A DNA stretch of 64,000 nt, from contig NZ_AYMV01000009.1 in assembly GCF_000633415.1 (NCBI RefSeq), positions 1-64,000 of the forward strand, read 5' to 3'. The notes beneath the pieces are model-generated. The model made no database searches. It was not told the origin of the DNA and saw only the letters and a list, made by a program, of their open reading frames with translations. The DNA is from Leucobacter sp. PH1c. GTDB taxonomy: Bacteria; Actinomycetota; Actinomycetes; Actinomycetales; Microbacteriaceae. The position numbers and the translations under genes are program-made. Shown one piece after another: positions 36,199 through 44,440 of this stretch. Each line of letters begins with the position of its first letter. The stretch's first letter is position 1.

Positions 36199-38376
36199 CT
36201 AGCGCTCCCCGCGGGCGAGCTTCGACGGCCACCAGATCGCGCGCCCCACGTCGTAGCTCAGCGCGGGAACGAGGAGCGAGCGCACGATGAACGTGTCGAG
36301 CAGCACGCCGAAGGCGACGATGAACGCGATCTGCACGAGGAACAGGATCGGGATCACCGACAGCGCCGCGAAAGTCGCTGCCAGCACGAGCCCCGCCGAG
36401 GTGATCACCCCGCCCGTGATCGAGAGCCCGCGCAGCACGCCCTGCCGGGTGCCGTGCGCGAGCGACTCCTCGCGCACCCGCGTCATCAAGAAGATGTTGT
36501 AGTCGATGCCGAGCGCCACGAGGAACACGAAGCTGTAGAGCGGAACGGCCGGATCCGCGCCCGGGAAGTGGAACACGTGCGTGAACAGGAGCCCCGCGAC
36601 GCCGAGCGCCGTGCCGAAGGAGAGCACCGTCGTCGCGACCAGCAGGAGCGGCGCGACGAGCGAGCGCAGCAGCAACATGAGGATCAGCGTGATCACGAGG
36701 AGCACGATCGGGATGATGAGCGTGCGGTCGTGGATCGACGCGTCGTTCGTGTCGATGGCCGTCGCGGTGACGCCGCCGACGAGCGCATCGGGCACGGCGT
36801 CCGCGAGGGCCGTGCGCAGCTCGCGGACCGTCTCCCCCGCTGCATCCGAGTCGGCCGCCGCCGTGAGCGTGCCCTGCAGCAGCACGTCGCCTCCGGCGAC
36901 CGTCGGCTCGGCCTGCGCGGCGCCGGGCGGGCCGAACGCCGTGATTCCGTCGGCCGTGACCGGCAGCGCGCCGCTCACGGCATCCGTCGCGACGACCGTC
37001 ACGCTGTCGATCCCGGACTGCGCGAGCAGCGTGTCTGCCGTGCGCTGCAGCTGCGCCTCCGGCGTGATCACGAGCACCGGGCTGCCCGAGCCGCCCGGGA
37101 AATGCTCGCCGAGCGCCTGCTGACCGTCACGCGCCTCGGAGGCGCCGAGCACGAGGTCCGACTGCGGCACGCCGCTCGCGTCGAGCTGGGTGGCGCCGGC
37201 CACGCCGACGGCGAGCGCGAGCGCGGTGACGATCCAGATCGGCCGGTGTCGGCGCTTGATCCAGCCAGCGAGCTTCGCCCACACCCCGCCGTGGACGCCG
37301 TGCTCCGCCGCGACCACCTCGGGCTCGTACTTCGGCCGCCGCGGCCAGAACGCCGCGCGGCCGAAGGCGAAGAGGATCGCCGGGAGGAGCGTGAGCGCGG
37401 CGAGCATGGCGAACACGATCCCGATCGCCGCGATCGGGCCGAGCGAGCTGTTCGACTTGAGATCGGAGAGTAGCAGGCAGAGCAGGCCAGCGATGACGGT
37501 GCCGCCCGAGGCGAGGATCGGCTCGAGCGAGCCCTTGAGCGCGCGGAGCGTCGCGGCGCCGCGGTCCTCGACGAGGCGCAGCTCCTCCCGGTAGCGGGAG
37601 ACGTAGAGCAGCGAGTAGTCGGTCGCCGCACCGATCACGAGGATGAAGAGGATGCCCTGGGTCTGCCCGGAGAGCATCAGCAGCCCCCACTTTGCGAGCC
37701 ACCAGTTGAGCAGCAGGGCCGCGGTGAGCGCGATGACGCTCGTGCCGAGCACGGCGACCGGAAGCAGCAGCGAGCGGTACACGATGATGAGGATGAGGAA
37801 GACCGCGGCGAGGGCGACGCCGAGCAGGATCCCGTCGATCCCGGAGAAGCCGTTCACGAGGTCGGCGGTGAAGCCCGCGGGCCCGGTGACAAACACCTCG
37901 ACACCCTCGGGCGCCTCGGCGCGCAGCTCATCCCCGAGCGCGTTCACCGTGTCGCGCAGCCCTTCCCCGCTGTCGAGCGGGGCGAAGAGCTGCGCCGCTC
38001 GGCCGTCCTCGGAGGGCAGGAGCGGCGAAATTCCGGATCCCACGCCGGGCACCCGGTCGGGCAGCTCCGCGACGAGCGCCCCCAGCTCGGCGAGCTCCTG
38101 CTCGGAGAAGGGCTCCTGCTGGGTGAGCACCACGACGGCGGGGATCTCGTCGCCCTCACGGAAGTCGCCCAGGCGCTCCTGCACCTGCGTGGCCTCGGCC
38201 GAGGTGGGGAGGTAGGTGGTCTGATCGTTCGAGGAGACCTCACTGACCTTGCCGAAGTAAGGGCCGCCCACGCCCGCGGCGGCGACCCACACGAGGATGA
38301 GTGCCGCGGGCAGCAGCACGCGGAGCCAGGTGGGCCACCGCCGGGTCTCGGTTCGTGCGCGCTGCTCCGTCATCAC
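36199..38376 (-). CDS. MMPL-family RND transporter
   Basis: A 725-residue exporter with two six-helix halves, each made of one helix, a large extracytoplasmic loop (about 40-175 and 395-515) and five further helices. Motifs include GGPYFGKVSEV, NDQTTYLP, GAATDYSLLYVSRYREEL in half one and the matching LGIDYNIFLMTRVREE in half two, where the Asp-Tyr pairs carry the proton pathway. It is of the short YdfJ-like actinobacterial type, exporting lipids, drugs or siderophores. It is divergent from a MarR gene that probably controls it. Confidence 0.92.
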   Translation of the reverse strand: MMTEQRARTETRRWPTWLRVLLPAALILVWVAAAGVGGPYFGKVSEVSSNDQTTYLPTSAEATQVQERLGDFREGDEIPAVVVLTQQEPFSEQELAELGALVAELPDRVPGVGSGISPLLPSEDGRAAQLFAPLDSGEGLRDTVNALGDELRAEAPEGVEVFVTGPAGFTADLVNGFSGIDGILLGVALAAVFLILIIVYRSLLLPVAVLGTSVIALTAALLLNWWLAKWGLLMLSGQTQGILFILVIGAATDYSLLYVSRYREELRLVEDRGAATLRALKGSLEPILASGGTVIAGLLCLLLSDLKSNSSLGPIAAIGIVFAMLAALTLLPAILFAFGRAAFWPRRPKYEPEVVAAEHGVHGGVWAKLAGWIKRRHRPIWIVTALALAVGVAGATQLDASGVPQSDLVLGASEARDGQQALGEHFPGGSGSPVLVITPEAQLQRTADTLLAQSGIDSVTVVATDAVSGALPVTADGITAFGPPGAAQAEPTVAGGDVLLQGTLTAAADSDAAGETVRELRTALADAVPDALVGGVTATAIDTNDASIHDRTLIIPIVLLVITLILMLLLRSLVAPLLLVATTVLSFGTALGVAGLLFTHVFHFPGADPAVPLYSFVFLVALGIDYNIFLMTRVREESLAHGTRQGVLRGLSITGGVITSAGLVLAATFAALSVIPILFLVQIAFIVAFGVLLDTFIVRSLLVPALSYDVGRAIWWPSKLARGER

Positions 38377-38447
38377 TCATCCCATCTATCTAGCCTGGGT
38401 TAATAATATCCCTCGGCGCAATTCTTCGGTGGGGCTAACATAGCACC
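38377..38447. promoter_or_regulatory. Divergent MMPL/MarR promoter region with candidate operator
   Basis: A rightward -10 TAACAT (38436-38441) is 6 nt before the MarR ATG. An AT-rich segment at 38387-38409 has imperfect dyad symmetry (tatctagcc, then ggttaataa) and covers the likely leftward promoter, a suitable MarR site. Confidence 0.45.
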
Positions 38448-39017
38448 ATGTCCCCCAGCGATCCAGCGCCCAGCCACCCCGGGCTCTACGACGTCGCGGG
38501 CAACGACCCGGAGAGCCGGCTCGTCGACCGCGCGGGGATCCCGAGCGCCGACCTCGCCGAGATCGGCGCGCTCATGGCCGCGCTCGGCGCGCTCCGCGAG
38601 GCCGAGGACCGGCTCTCCGAGGCGTCGCTCAAGTACATGCGCCTCGGCCGCACCGACATGCGCGCGCTCCATTTCCTCATCGTCACGGAGAACCAGGGCG
38701 GGATCGCCACGCCGGGATCGATCGCCGCCCACCTCGGCATCACCACGCCGTCCACCACGAAGCTGCTCGACCGCCTCGAACGCGGCGGGCACATCACGCG
38801 CACGATCCACCCGAGCGACCGGCGCGCCTTCGCGATCGGGATCACCCCCGAGACGCGCGAGGCAGCCATCCGCACCGTCGGCGCGCAGCACGCGAAGCGC
38901 TTCCACGCGGCCGCCCGCCTCACGAGCGCGGAGCGGGCCGCCGTGACGCGCTTCCTCACCGACATGACGCGCGAGATCGACGTCGCCGACCTCGACTGGG
39001 CCCGCGACCCCGAGTAG
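38448..39017 (+). CDS. MarR-family transcriptional regulator
   Basis: A 189-residue winged-helix regulator. The DNA-binding part is ATPGSIAAHLGITTPSTTKL followed by the wing HITRTIHPSDRRAFAIGITP, about residues 85-130. The N-terminal 45 residues are longer than usual. It is divergent from the MMPL exporter with a 71-bp shared region, so it is likely to repress that gene and itself. The ATG is leaderless-type. Confidence 0.92.
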   Translation: MSPSDPAPSHPGLYDVAGNDPESRLVDRAGIPSADLAEIGALMAALGALREAEDRLSEASLKYMRLGRTDMRALHFLIVTENQGGIATPGSIAAHLGITTPSTTKLLDRLERGGHITRTIHPSDRRAFAIGITPETREAAIRTVGAQHAKRFHAAARLTSAERAAVTRFLTDMTREIDVADLDWARDPE

Positions 39018-39031
39018 CCCGCGGCGCGCGC

Positions 39032-39037
39032 TAGGCT
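39032..39037 (+). promoter_or_regulatory. -10 box of yaeQ
   Basis: TAGGCT, 8 nt before the ATG at 39046. The upstream ATG at 39040 would be too close. Confidence 0.45.
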
Positions 39038-39045
39038 CGATGACT

Positions 39046-39588
39046 ATGGCTATTGGCGCGACGATCCACAACTTCGACATCCAGCTCGCGGACGTCGACC
39101 GCGGCGTCTACGAGGACCTCCAACTGCGTGCCGCGCGCCACCCCTCGGAGACCGCCGCCTACCTCGCCACCCGCGTGCTCGCGTACTGCCTCGAGTACGA
39201 GGAGGGCATCACCTTCGCCGCCGGCGGCGTTTCCGACACCGACGAGCCCGCGGTGCTCGTGCGCGACCTCACCGGCAGGATCACCGCGTGGATCGAGATC
39301 GGGGCGCCCGACGCGCAGCGGCTGCACCACGGGAGCAAGCTCGCGGACCGAGCCGCCGTCTACACCCACCGCGATCCCGCGCGGCTCATGCCGAACTGGC
39401 AGGGCAAGACCATTCACGCGGCAGCGGAGATCCCGATCCGCTCGTTCGATCCCGGGTTCATCGATTCCCTCGTGCCGCTCATCGAGCGCCGCACCACGAT
39501 GACGGTGTCGGTGACCGAGGGGCAGCTCTACCTCGAGGTCAACGGCACGGCGCTCAGCTCGGAGATCCACGAGCACCGGATCGCGTAG
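39046..39588 (+). CDS. yaeQ: YaeQ-family protein
   Basis: The 180-residue protein matches YaeQ across its length: MAIGATIHNFDIQLADVDRG at the N-terminus, HPSETAAYLATRVLAYCLEY, VLVRDLTGRITAWIEIGAPD, and the C-terminal QLYLEVNG. YaeQ has a PD-(D/E)XK nuclease-like fold, but its cellular function is not settled. The start at 39046 gives the usual first residues and lies 8 nt after TAGGCT; 39040 would add two residues. Confidence 0.92.
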   Translation: MAIGATIHNFDIQLADVDRGVYEDLQLRAARHPSETAAYLATRVLAYCLEYEEGITFAAGGVSDTDEPAVLVRDLTGRITAWIEIGAPDAQRLHHGSKLADRAAVYTHRDPARLMPNWQGKTIHAAAEIPIRSFDPGFIDSLVPLIERRTTMTVSVTEGQLYLEVNGTALSSEIHEHRIA

Positions 39589-39591
39589 CGC

Positions 39592-39617
39592 GATCCGGCA
39601 CCCGCGGCCGCCGGATC
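39592..39617. terminator. Weak bidirectional hairpin
   Basis: 8-bp arms gatccggc and gccggatc with a 10-nt loop between the convergent yaeQ and symporter-partner genes. Confidence 0.4.
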
Positions 39618-39626
39618 CCGGTGCGC

Positions 39627-39764
39627 CTAGATGATGGAGCGCCCCTCCCGCTTTGCCTCGCGCCACTCCCGCACAAAGGCGCGCACGATGACCGTCAGGG
39701 TGCCGGCGACGAGCACCGGCCAGATGAGCACGTACAGGGTGAGTAGTGCGGTGTTCCAGTTCAT
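39627..39764 (-). CDS. Small transporter-associated membrane protein (45 aa)
   Basis: A 45-residue protein with one transmembrane helix (about residues 5-28, LLTLYVLIWPVLVAGTLTVI) and a basic, charged C-terminus (REWREAKREGRS). Its ATG overlaps the stop of the sodium:solute symporter gene by 4 bp (ATGA). Tiny proteins in this position are found with symporters of this family and may be accessory subunits; that role is inferred from position only. Confidence 0.75.
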   Translation of the reverse strand: MNWNTALLTLYVLIWPVLVAGTLTVIVRAFVREWREAKREGRSII

Positions 39765-41476
39765 GCGTGCGTCCTCTCCGTGACCGCGCGGGCATCGCCC
39801 GCGGATGATGTGACCGCGCGGACCTCGCCCGCCGGTGCTTCGGTGACGGGGTCGAAGTCCCCCGTGCGCTCGCGGATCAGCGCGAAATCGAACGGCGCAC
39901 GCCGGGAGGCGAGTGTCAGCCCGACGCACACGATCGTGCTCACGGCGTACGCCACGAGCGAGCCCGAGAGCACCGGGTACTGGTGCAGGAACCCGATCGT
40001 GAACGGTGCGGCCGCGAGCGTCGCGCAGAGGCCGACCCCGAGCGCCGCGCGGCGGCCGAAGAAGCCGAACGCCATGAGGCCGAGCACCACGCCGATCCCG
40101 ATGGTCGCGAGCACGTCGCTGATGAGCCCGATGCCGCCGCTCAGCGGAACCCATGCGAAACGCACCGGGAGGAACGCGGCGAGCGCCGCGACGACGGCCA
40201 CGCTGAACGCCGCGTTGGTGACGCGGTCCCAGTAGAAGCTCGCGATCACCGGGAACACGAGCGCGCCCCACAGCGCGCCGACGAACACGAGTAGGTCGAG
40301 GATGTTGAGCTGCGAGCCGGCGAAGAAGATCCCCGCGGTCACCGCGACGACCATTGTGATCCGGCCGATGAGCACCATCGTGCGCGGGTTCGCGCGCCCC
40401 TTCCCCGCGACGTTCTGCCCGTAGATGTCGGCCATCACGATCGACGCGAGCGCCGTGAGGTCGGCGTCCGCGGTGGACGAGAGCGAGCCGATGATCATGA
40501 TGAAGAACAGCGCGAGGAGCGCCGGCGGCAGGTACGTCGCCGCGAGCTGCGGGATCAGGTTATTCACGTCGCCGCCCGCGGGCTCGATCCCCGCGTAGAG
40601 CGCAATCACTCCGAGCATCCCGATGCCGATGATCGTGGCCCCGTAGCCGACGGTCGCGGTAACGAACGTCTTCTTGATGAGGTCCTCGCGTACCGCGAAC
40701 AGGCGCTGCGCGATCGTCTGATTGCCGATCGCGTACGCGAGCACCGCGGCGATGTAGGGGGCGCCCTGATTGAAGAACGCGTCGGAGGAGAAGAAATCGC
40801 CCTGCTGCGGGGTGAGCCGGTGGGCGCCCGTCTCGAACAGCGCCGGGCCGCCCGCGGCGAAGAACACGACGGGGATGATGATCACCACAGCGCCGAGCAT
40901 GAAGAGCACCTGCATGAAGTCGGTGAGCACGGAGGCGCGGAAGCCCGCCCACAGCGTGTAGAGCAGCACCCCGGCGCCGATCGCGACGATGCCCTGCGTG
41001 AAGGTAAACGGCGAGAGCATGTCGATGAGCGCCCCACCCGCGATGAGGTTCGAGGTGAGGCTGATGATGCTCCCGAGCACGTTCGAGCCCGCGAGCATGA
41101 GCTGGCTCGACCTGCCGTGGCGGGCGAACATCACCTCAGCGATCGTGTGGGCCCGGGGAGCCACCTGCCGGATCCGGCGCCCGAAGGGGTAGATCAGGAG
41201 GATCATGAGCGCACCCCAGAGCCCGTAGTGGATGGGCCCCGAGAGCCCGTACTGGAACCCCGAGGTGGCGGAGGCGTACATCGATGCGGCCCAGATCCAG
41301 GTCGCGGTCATCGAGGCGGCGGAGATGCCGAAGCCGATGCGGCCTCCGCCGGTCATGTAGCCGTCGGCGTTCTCGCGCTTGCGGCTGATGCGGAGCGAGA
41401 TGATGAGGCTCGCCCCGAAGAAGAGAATGAAGAGCCCGAGTACCACCGGGCCCGAGAGCTGCTGGAGCTCCGTCAT
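39761..41476 (-). CDS. Sodium:solute symporter (SSS family)
   Basis: A 571-residue symporter with about fourteen hydrophobic segments. The SSS signature region is visible in GGGRIGFGISAASMTATWIW, YGLWGALMILLIYPFGRRIR and the sodium-site helix LSSTADADLTALASIVMADI. It resembles the urea/solute (DUR3-like) branch more than proline or pantothenate carriers, but the substrate is not certain. The C-terminal tail contains Arg-Ala-Val-Thr repeats. An AAAGGAAC ribosome-binding site precedes the ATG. Confidence 0.9.
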   Translation of the reverse strand: MTELQQLSGPVVLGLFILFFGASLIISLRISRKRENADGYMTGGGRIGFGISAASMTATWIWAASMYASATSGFQYGLSGPIHYGLWGALMILLIYPFGRRIRQVAPRAHTIAEVMFARHGRSSQLMLAGSNVLGSIISLTSNLIAGGALIDMLSPFTFTQGIVAIGAGVLLYTLWAGFRASVLTDFMQVLFMLGAVVIIIPVVFFAAGGPALFETGAHRLTPQQGDFFSSDAFFNQGAPYIAAVLAYAIGNQTIAQRLFAVREDLIKKTFVTATVGYGATIIGIGMLGVIALYAGIEPAGGDVNNLIPQLAATYLPPALLALFFIMIIGSLSSTADADLTALASIVMADIYGQNVAGKGRANPRTMVLIGRITMVVAVTAGIFFAGSQLNILDLLVFVGALWGALVFPVIASFYWDRVTNAAFSVAVVAALAAFLPVRFAWVPLSGGIGLISDVLATIGIGVVLGLMAFGFFGRRAALGVGLCATLAAAPFTIGFLHQYPVLSGSLVAYAVSTIVCVGLTLASRRAPFDFALIRERTGDFDPVTEAPAGEVRAVTSSAGDARAVTERTHA

Positions 41477-41807
41477 GGCGTGTTCCTTTCAAGATACGGA
41501 TGGTCGGCGTCGATGCCGGTGAACCGAATGGTGAAAAGAAGGAACGCTAAGTGGGGATGAGGTCAGATGGCGTGAATCGCCGGGTGACGTCGATTAGGCG
41601 CTCGCGGAGCGGCGCGGGGCTGGCAGCGGGTGTGAAGTGCGCGTGGGCGTGCGCATGGACGTGTACAGGCGGATGGATCGGGCTCCCCTTTCGACGGAGT
41701 TCTGGGCGAAACGGCCCACACCATGCCTATCGGTTTCCGGGGAGAAGAGCCAATCGGGTGAGGCTCGGGCGCAAGGCACGCGTGCATGTGTGGCGCCGTG
41801 AGCGTGC
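41477..41807. other. Intergenic region without a supported gene
   Basis: The first 80 bp hold the ribosome-binding site and probably the promoter of the leftward symporter gene. The remainder contains overlapping open frames on both strands with no family resemblance. I see no riboswitch, hairpin or repeat that I can support. Confidence 0.4.
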
Positions 41808-41813
41808 CAGAAT
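41808..41813 (+). promoter_or_regulatory. Candidate -10 box of the SnoaL-like gene
   Basis: CAGAAT, 6 nt before the ATG at 41820. Confidence 0.3.
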
Positions 41814-41819
41814 CGGTAC

Positions 41820-42236
41820 ATGAGCCGAAGCACCCGGGACACCGTCACCGCATTCCTCGAGACCGTGCGCAGCGGTCGCGAGCCCGAGCGGGCGGGCGAG
41901 TTCCTGGCGCCCAGCGTGCGCGCCCACCAGGTACGCGCCGCGGCGCGCGAGACGATCGACCGCTCCCCCGCGAACTACACGGAGCACGTGGCCGAGATGG
42001 TCGACATGTTCGGCGCTTTCGAGTTCTCGGTGGACGAGCTGCTCGTCGACGGCGACCGCGCCTACGCGCGGTGGATCCAGCGGGGCGCGCACGTCGGGGA
42101 CATCGACGGCCACGCACCGACGGGCAAACAGATCGAGACCGTCGGCAGCGCGGTGTATCGCGTTGCCGACGGCCTGATCGTGGAGTACTGGATCCAGCAG
42201 GATGCGGCGGGGCTCGCCGCGCAGCTGGGAGCTTAG
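41820..42236 (+). CDS. SnoaL-like / ester cyclase-type protein
   Basis: The 138-residue protein has the NTF2-like alpha+beta pattern of SnoaL-type proteins: an N-terminal helix (TRDTVTAFLETVRSG), FLAPSVRAHQ, then strands DELLVDGDRAYARWIQRGAH, PTGKQIETVGSAVYRVADG and the final IVEYWIQQDAAG. Members range from polyketide cyclases to non-enzymatic binding proteins, so function is open. Its stop overlaps the convergent 68-aa gene by 4 bp. Confidence 0.8.
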   Translation: MSRSTRDTVTAFLETVRSGREPERAGEFLAPSVRAHQVRAAARETIDRSPANYTEHVAEMVDMFGAFEFSVDELLVDGDRAYARWIQRGAHVGDIDGHAPTGKQIETVGSAVYRVADGLIVEYWIQQDAAGLAAQLGA

Positions 42237-42439
42237 AGCTTCGGGTCCTCGCCCGTGATCTTGGTGCGCAGCGCGGAAGCGCGCATGATGTCGCCCTCCA
42301 GGAAGCGGACGAGGGTCTCATCCCCTGCGGCCTGCGCCTCCTCGATGCGCGCGAACGCGTTCTGCACCTCGGCGTCGAGTCCCTCGGTCACGAGGACTTG
42401 AACCGACTCGGGAAGACGCAGGAAGCTCTGGGAAGTCAT
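42233..42439 (-). CDS. Small hypothetical protein (68 aa)
   Basis: A soluble, mostly helical 68-residue protein (LRLPESVQVLVTEGLDAEVQ, then ARIEEAQAAGDETLVRFLEG) with no known domain that I recognise. Support for its being real comes from a TATCGT box exactly 6 nt before the ATG and from codon-like composition. It overlaps the SnoaL-like gene tail to tail. Confidence 0.65.
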   Translation of the reverse strand: MTSQSFLRLPESVQVLVTEGLDAEVQNAFARIEEAQAAGDETLVRFLEGDIMRASALRTKITGEDPKL

Positions 42440-42445
42440 ACGACG

Positions 42446-42451
42446 ACGATA
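42446..42451 (-). promoter_or_regulatory. -10 box of the 68-aa gene
   Basis: TATCGT on the minus strand, 6 nt before the ATG at 42439. Confidence 0.45.
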
Positions 42452-42523
42452 CTCGCTTCCCGGGCCTCACCGGGAGTTCCCAGGCGGGCGTTTCCAATCC
42501 GGGCGTGTCGCGCGGGCGCCCCG

Positions 42524-42543
42524 GAGCCGCTCCGCGGCGGCTC
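42524..42543 (-). terminator. Short hairpin at the end of the CobW gene
   Basis: 7-bp arms gagccgc and gcggctc; it overlaps the stop codon of the leftward CobW gene. Weak. Confidence 0.3.
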
Positions 42544-43696
42544 AGTCGGGGCTCGAAAGCCGTTGCAGGCGCTGCAGCGCGGCCCACGCCGACGCTTCCT
42601 CGGCCGCCTCGGCGGGCGGACGCTCCGCGAGCTCGGCGAGGCGCCGCTGCGCCTCCGCGACGTCGAGCTCGGGGCCGATCAGCACGAGCTCGCCGGGGAG
42701 CGGATTCGTCTCGGGCGGGAGTGCGGGATCAATTCCCGGCGCCGCGGCTAGGTGCACGAGCCCCGCAACGACGTTCACGTGCAGGCGGCGCACGCTGCGC
42801 GGGCCCCGGACGCTGACCCGCCCCTTGATCCGGAACGCCCCCGGGGGCGGCTCGACGAGCAGGGTGCGCAGGGCGCTCGCGGTGACGGGCGTGGGCAACT
42901 CGATCGCGGCGGATCCCGCGTGCGCGTGGCGGTGGCCGTGGCTGCTGCCGTGCAGGTCAGCTTCCTCCTGCGCAGCCGCCTCCCGCGCAGCTTCCTCCCG
43001 CGCAGCCGCCTGGGCGGCCTCCTCCGCTGCGGCACGGAAGAGTGCGGCGATCGGGAGCTCGTCGGCGGGATCCTCCACCGACGCCGCGTCGAAGACGAGC
43101 GCGGGGTCGATCGCGCCGTTCCTCGTGGGCACGACGGCCGCTGCCGGGTTCGCCGCCCGCACCGACCCGGTGAGCTGCACGATCACGGCCTCGCGGTCCC
43201 CTGGGGGCAGGAGGTCGGTCTTGCTGAGCACGGCGAGAGTCGTCGCCACGTGCCGCACGTCGCTCGCGGGCGCCTGATCATGCGCGACGGCGTCGAGCAC
43301 CTCGATCATACCGCCGTACCGTGTCCCGCGACCGGTGGCCGCCCGGAGCATGCGGGCGAACGCGAGGGGCTCGGCGACGCCGCTCGCCTCGACGAGGATC
43401 GCGTCCAGCCGCAGCGCCGGGTCTGCCAGCTTCGCGATCGCGGGTTCGATCCCGCCAGCATCAGGCAAGCAGCACACGCAGCCGCCCGTGATCGCGACCG
43501 CCTCGTCGATCTGCCCGGCCACCAGCGCGGCATCGACGTTGATGGCACCGAAGTCGTTGATGATGACGCCGACCCGCGCGCCCGGCACGCGGAGCAGGTG
43601 GTTCAACAGGGTGGTCTTGCCCGCACCGAGGTAGCCCGTGATCCCGATCACGGGGAGGGGTGCGTGCGTGCGCGCGGAACGCGGCGATCGCGGCAT
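42542..43696 (-). CDS. CobW/P47K-family GTPase (metallochaperone-like)
   Basis: The 384-residue protein has a G3E GTPase domain with P-loop GYLGAGKTT (21-29), the metal-binding CxCC motif GGCVCC (71-76), a G3-like segment VEASGVAEPL and G4 LSKTD. A His-rich insertion (HGSSHGHRHAHAG, around residue 250) precedes the C-terminal CobW domain, which suggests zinc or cobalt handling. Before the His stretch is an Ala/Glu-rich helical repeat (about 220-245). The gene is monocistronic, with AGGAGCC before the start and a TAGGCT box about 21 nt upstream of the ATG. Confidence 0.9.
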   Translation of the reverse strand: MPRSPRSARTHAPLPVIGITGYLGAGKTTLLNHLLRVPGARVGVIINDFGAINVDAALVAGQIDEAVAITGGCVCCLPDAGGIEPAIAKLADPALRLDAILVEASGVAEPLAFARMLRAATGRGTRYGGMIEVLDAVAHDQAPASDVRHVATTLAVLSKTDLLPPGDREAVIVQLTGSVRAANPAAAVVPTRNGAIDPALVFDAASVEDPADELPIAALFRAAAEEAAQAAAREEAAREAAAQEEADLHGSSHGHRHAHAGSAAIELPTPVTASALRTLLVEPPPGAFRIKGRVSVRGPRSVRRLHVNVVAGLVHLAAAPGIDPALPPETNPLPGELVLIGPELDVAEAQRRLAELAERPPAEAAEEASAWAALQRLQRLSSPD

Positions 43697-43931
43697 GGAA
43701 TGGCTCCTCTCGTGCCCGCCAGCCTAGAGCACGCTCGAGGGCACTCAGCCCTTCCCCTCCGTTTTCCTCGCGGCTTGACCGGTGGCGGGGCTCTGGGGAG
43801 CGAGAGGGGCTCGGAGATGGCCGACCGGTCAGCGGTCGCGTTTCTTGCTCGAGACGAACGCCCGGCGCGGCTCCGAGTCCATCAGCCATCTGGCACGAGA
43901 TACCCGCCGAGGGCAGACTCTGACATGCTGG
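43697..43931. other. Region without a supported gene; start of composition change
   Basis: After the CobW promoter the sequence becomes less GC-rich from about 43.8 kb. Open frames exist on both strands (for example minus strand 43829-44116) but none shows family resemblance or a good start. Confidence 0.4.
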
Positions 43932-44105
43932 ATGTTCTCAGCCTCTGAGACCGCACCGAGCCCTTGTTCGCTCCGACCCAACACGGAGCTTCTTGTCCAT
44001 GACCGTGAAGGAGCATTCTTGGCAGTGTCAACGCTGATCACTTCTCCGATTGCAGCTGGCGCGTCAGCCTCGACGCTCATCTCCGCTTGGCTGAGCGCCC
44101 GATGA
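43932..44105 (+). CDS. Possible small protein upstream of the HTH gene
   Basis: A 57-residue frame whose stop overlaps the HTH gene start by 4 bp (ATGA). Its second half (DREGAFLAVSTLITSPIAAG, then SASTLISAWL) looks protein-like. The ribosome-binding site is poor and the frame stays open upstream, so it may instead be the tail of a decayed longer gene. Confidence 0.3.
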   Translation: MFSASETAPSPCSLRPNTELLVHDREGAFLAVSTLITSPIAAGASASTLISAWLSAR

Positions 44106-44317
44106 GCGATATGCACGCCGCCTTGGAGCGCGCAGCGACGGCATTAGAGACCGCGCACGCGCAGCGAGATCGAGCAGTACTTGAAGCTCACGCCGCGGGC
44201 ATGGGCGGCACCGCTATCGCGGCGGCGGTCCGGCTATCACGAATGCAGGTGCATCGAATCATCCTGGCAGAAGAACGCCGGAAGACAGCCGCAGAGGAGC
44301 ATTCCTCAGGCGCCTAG
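44102..44317 (+). CDS. Small HTH-containing protein (71 aa)
   Basis: A 71-residue helical protein. The first half is an amphipathic helix (ALERAATALETAHAQRDRAV), followed by a helix-turn-helix of the resolvase/sigma-like kind (AAGMGGTAIAAAVRLSRMQV, then HRIILAEE). Small actinobacterial DNA-binding proteins of this pattern are common but uncharacterised. It lies in the low-GC segment and ends before a hairpin with a T-run. Confidence 0.6.
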   Translation: MSDMHAALERAATALETAHAQRDRAVLEAHAAGMGGTAIAAAVRLSRMQVHRIILAEERRKTAAEEHSSGA

Positions 44318-44394
44318 GTCGTTGTACACCGCGAGCGAGAGTTTGGGCAGCACACTGAATACACCTCACTGCCCCCGCACATCGGCCAGGGTGT

Positions 44395-44431
44395 CCTCAG
44401 CACTCACCTGAGTGTGCTGAGGCAGGCTTTT
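44395..44431 (+). terminator. Intrinsic terminator after the HTH gene
   Basis: 9-bp stem cctcagcac/gtgctgagg followed by caggctttt. It lies between the convergent HTH and metalloprotease genes. Confidence 0.65.
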
Positions 44432-44440
44432 CGTCGCCGA

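Noticed and set aside
41477-41560. Riboswitch (for example guanidine type) ahead of the symporter
   Set aside because: The symporter family suggested looking for one, but no paired stems or conserved motif could be seen.
41551-41823. 90-codon plus-strand and overlapping minus-strand frames between the symporter and SnoaL-like genes
   Set aside because: Arg/His/Gly-rich with no convincing start, family or conserved pattern.
43829-44116. 95-codon minus-strand frame
   Set aside because: It has no ribosome-binding site, -10 box or family resemblance, and overlaps the better-supported HTH gene start.
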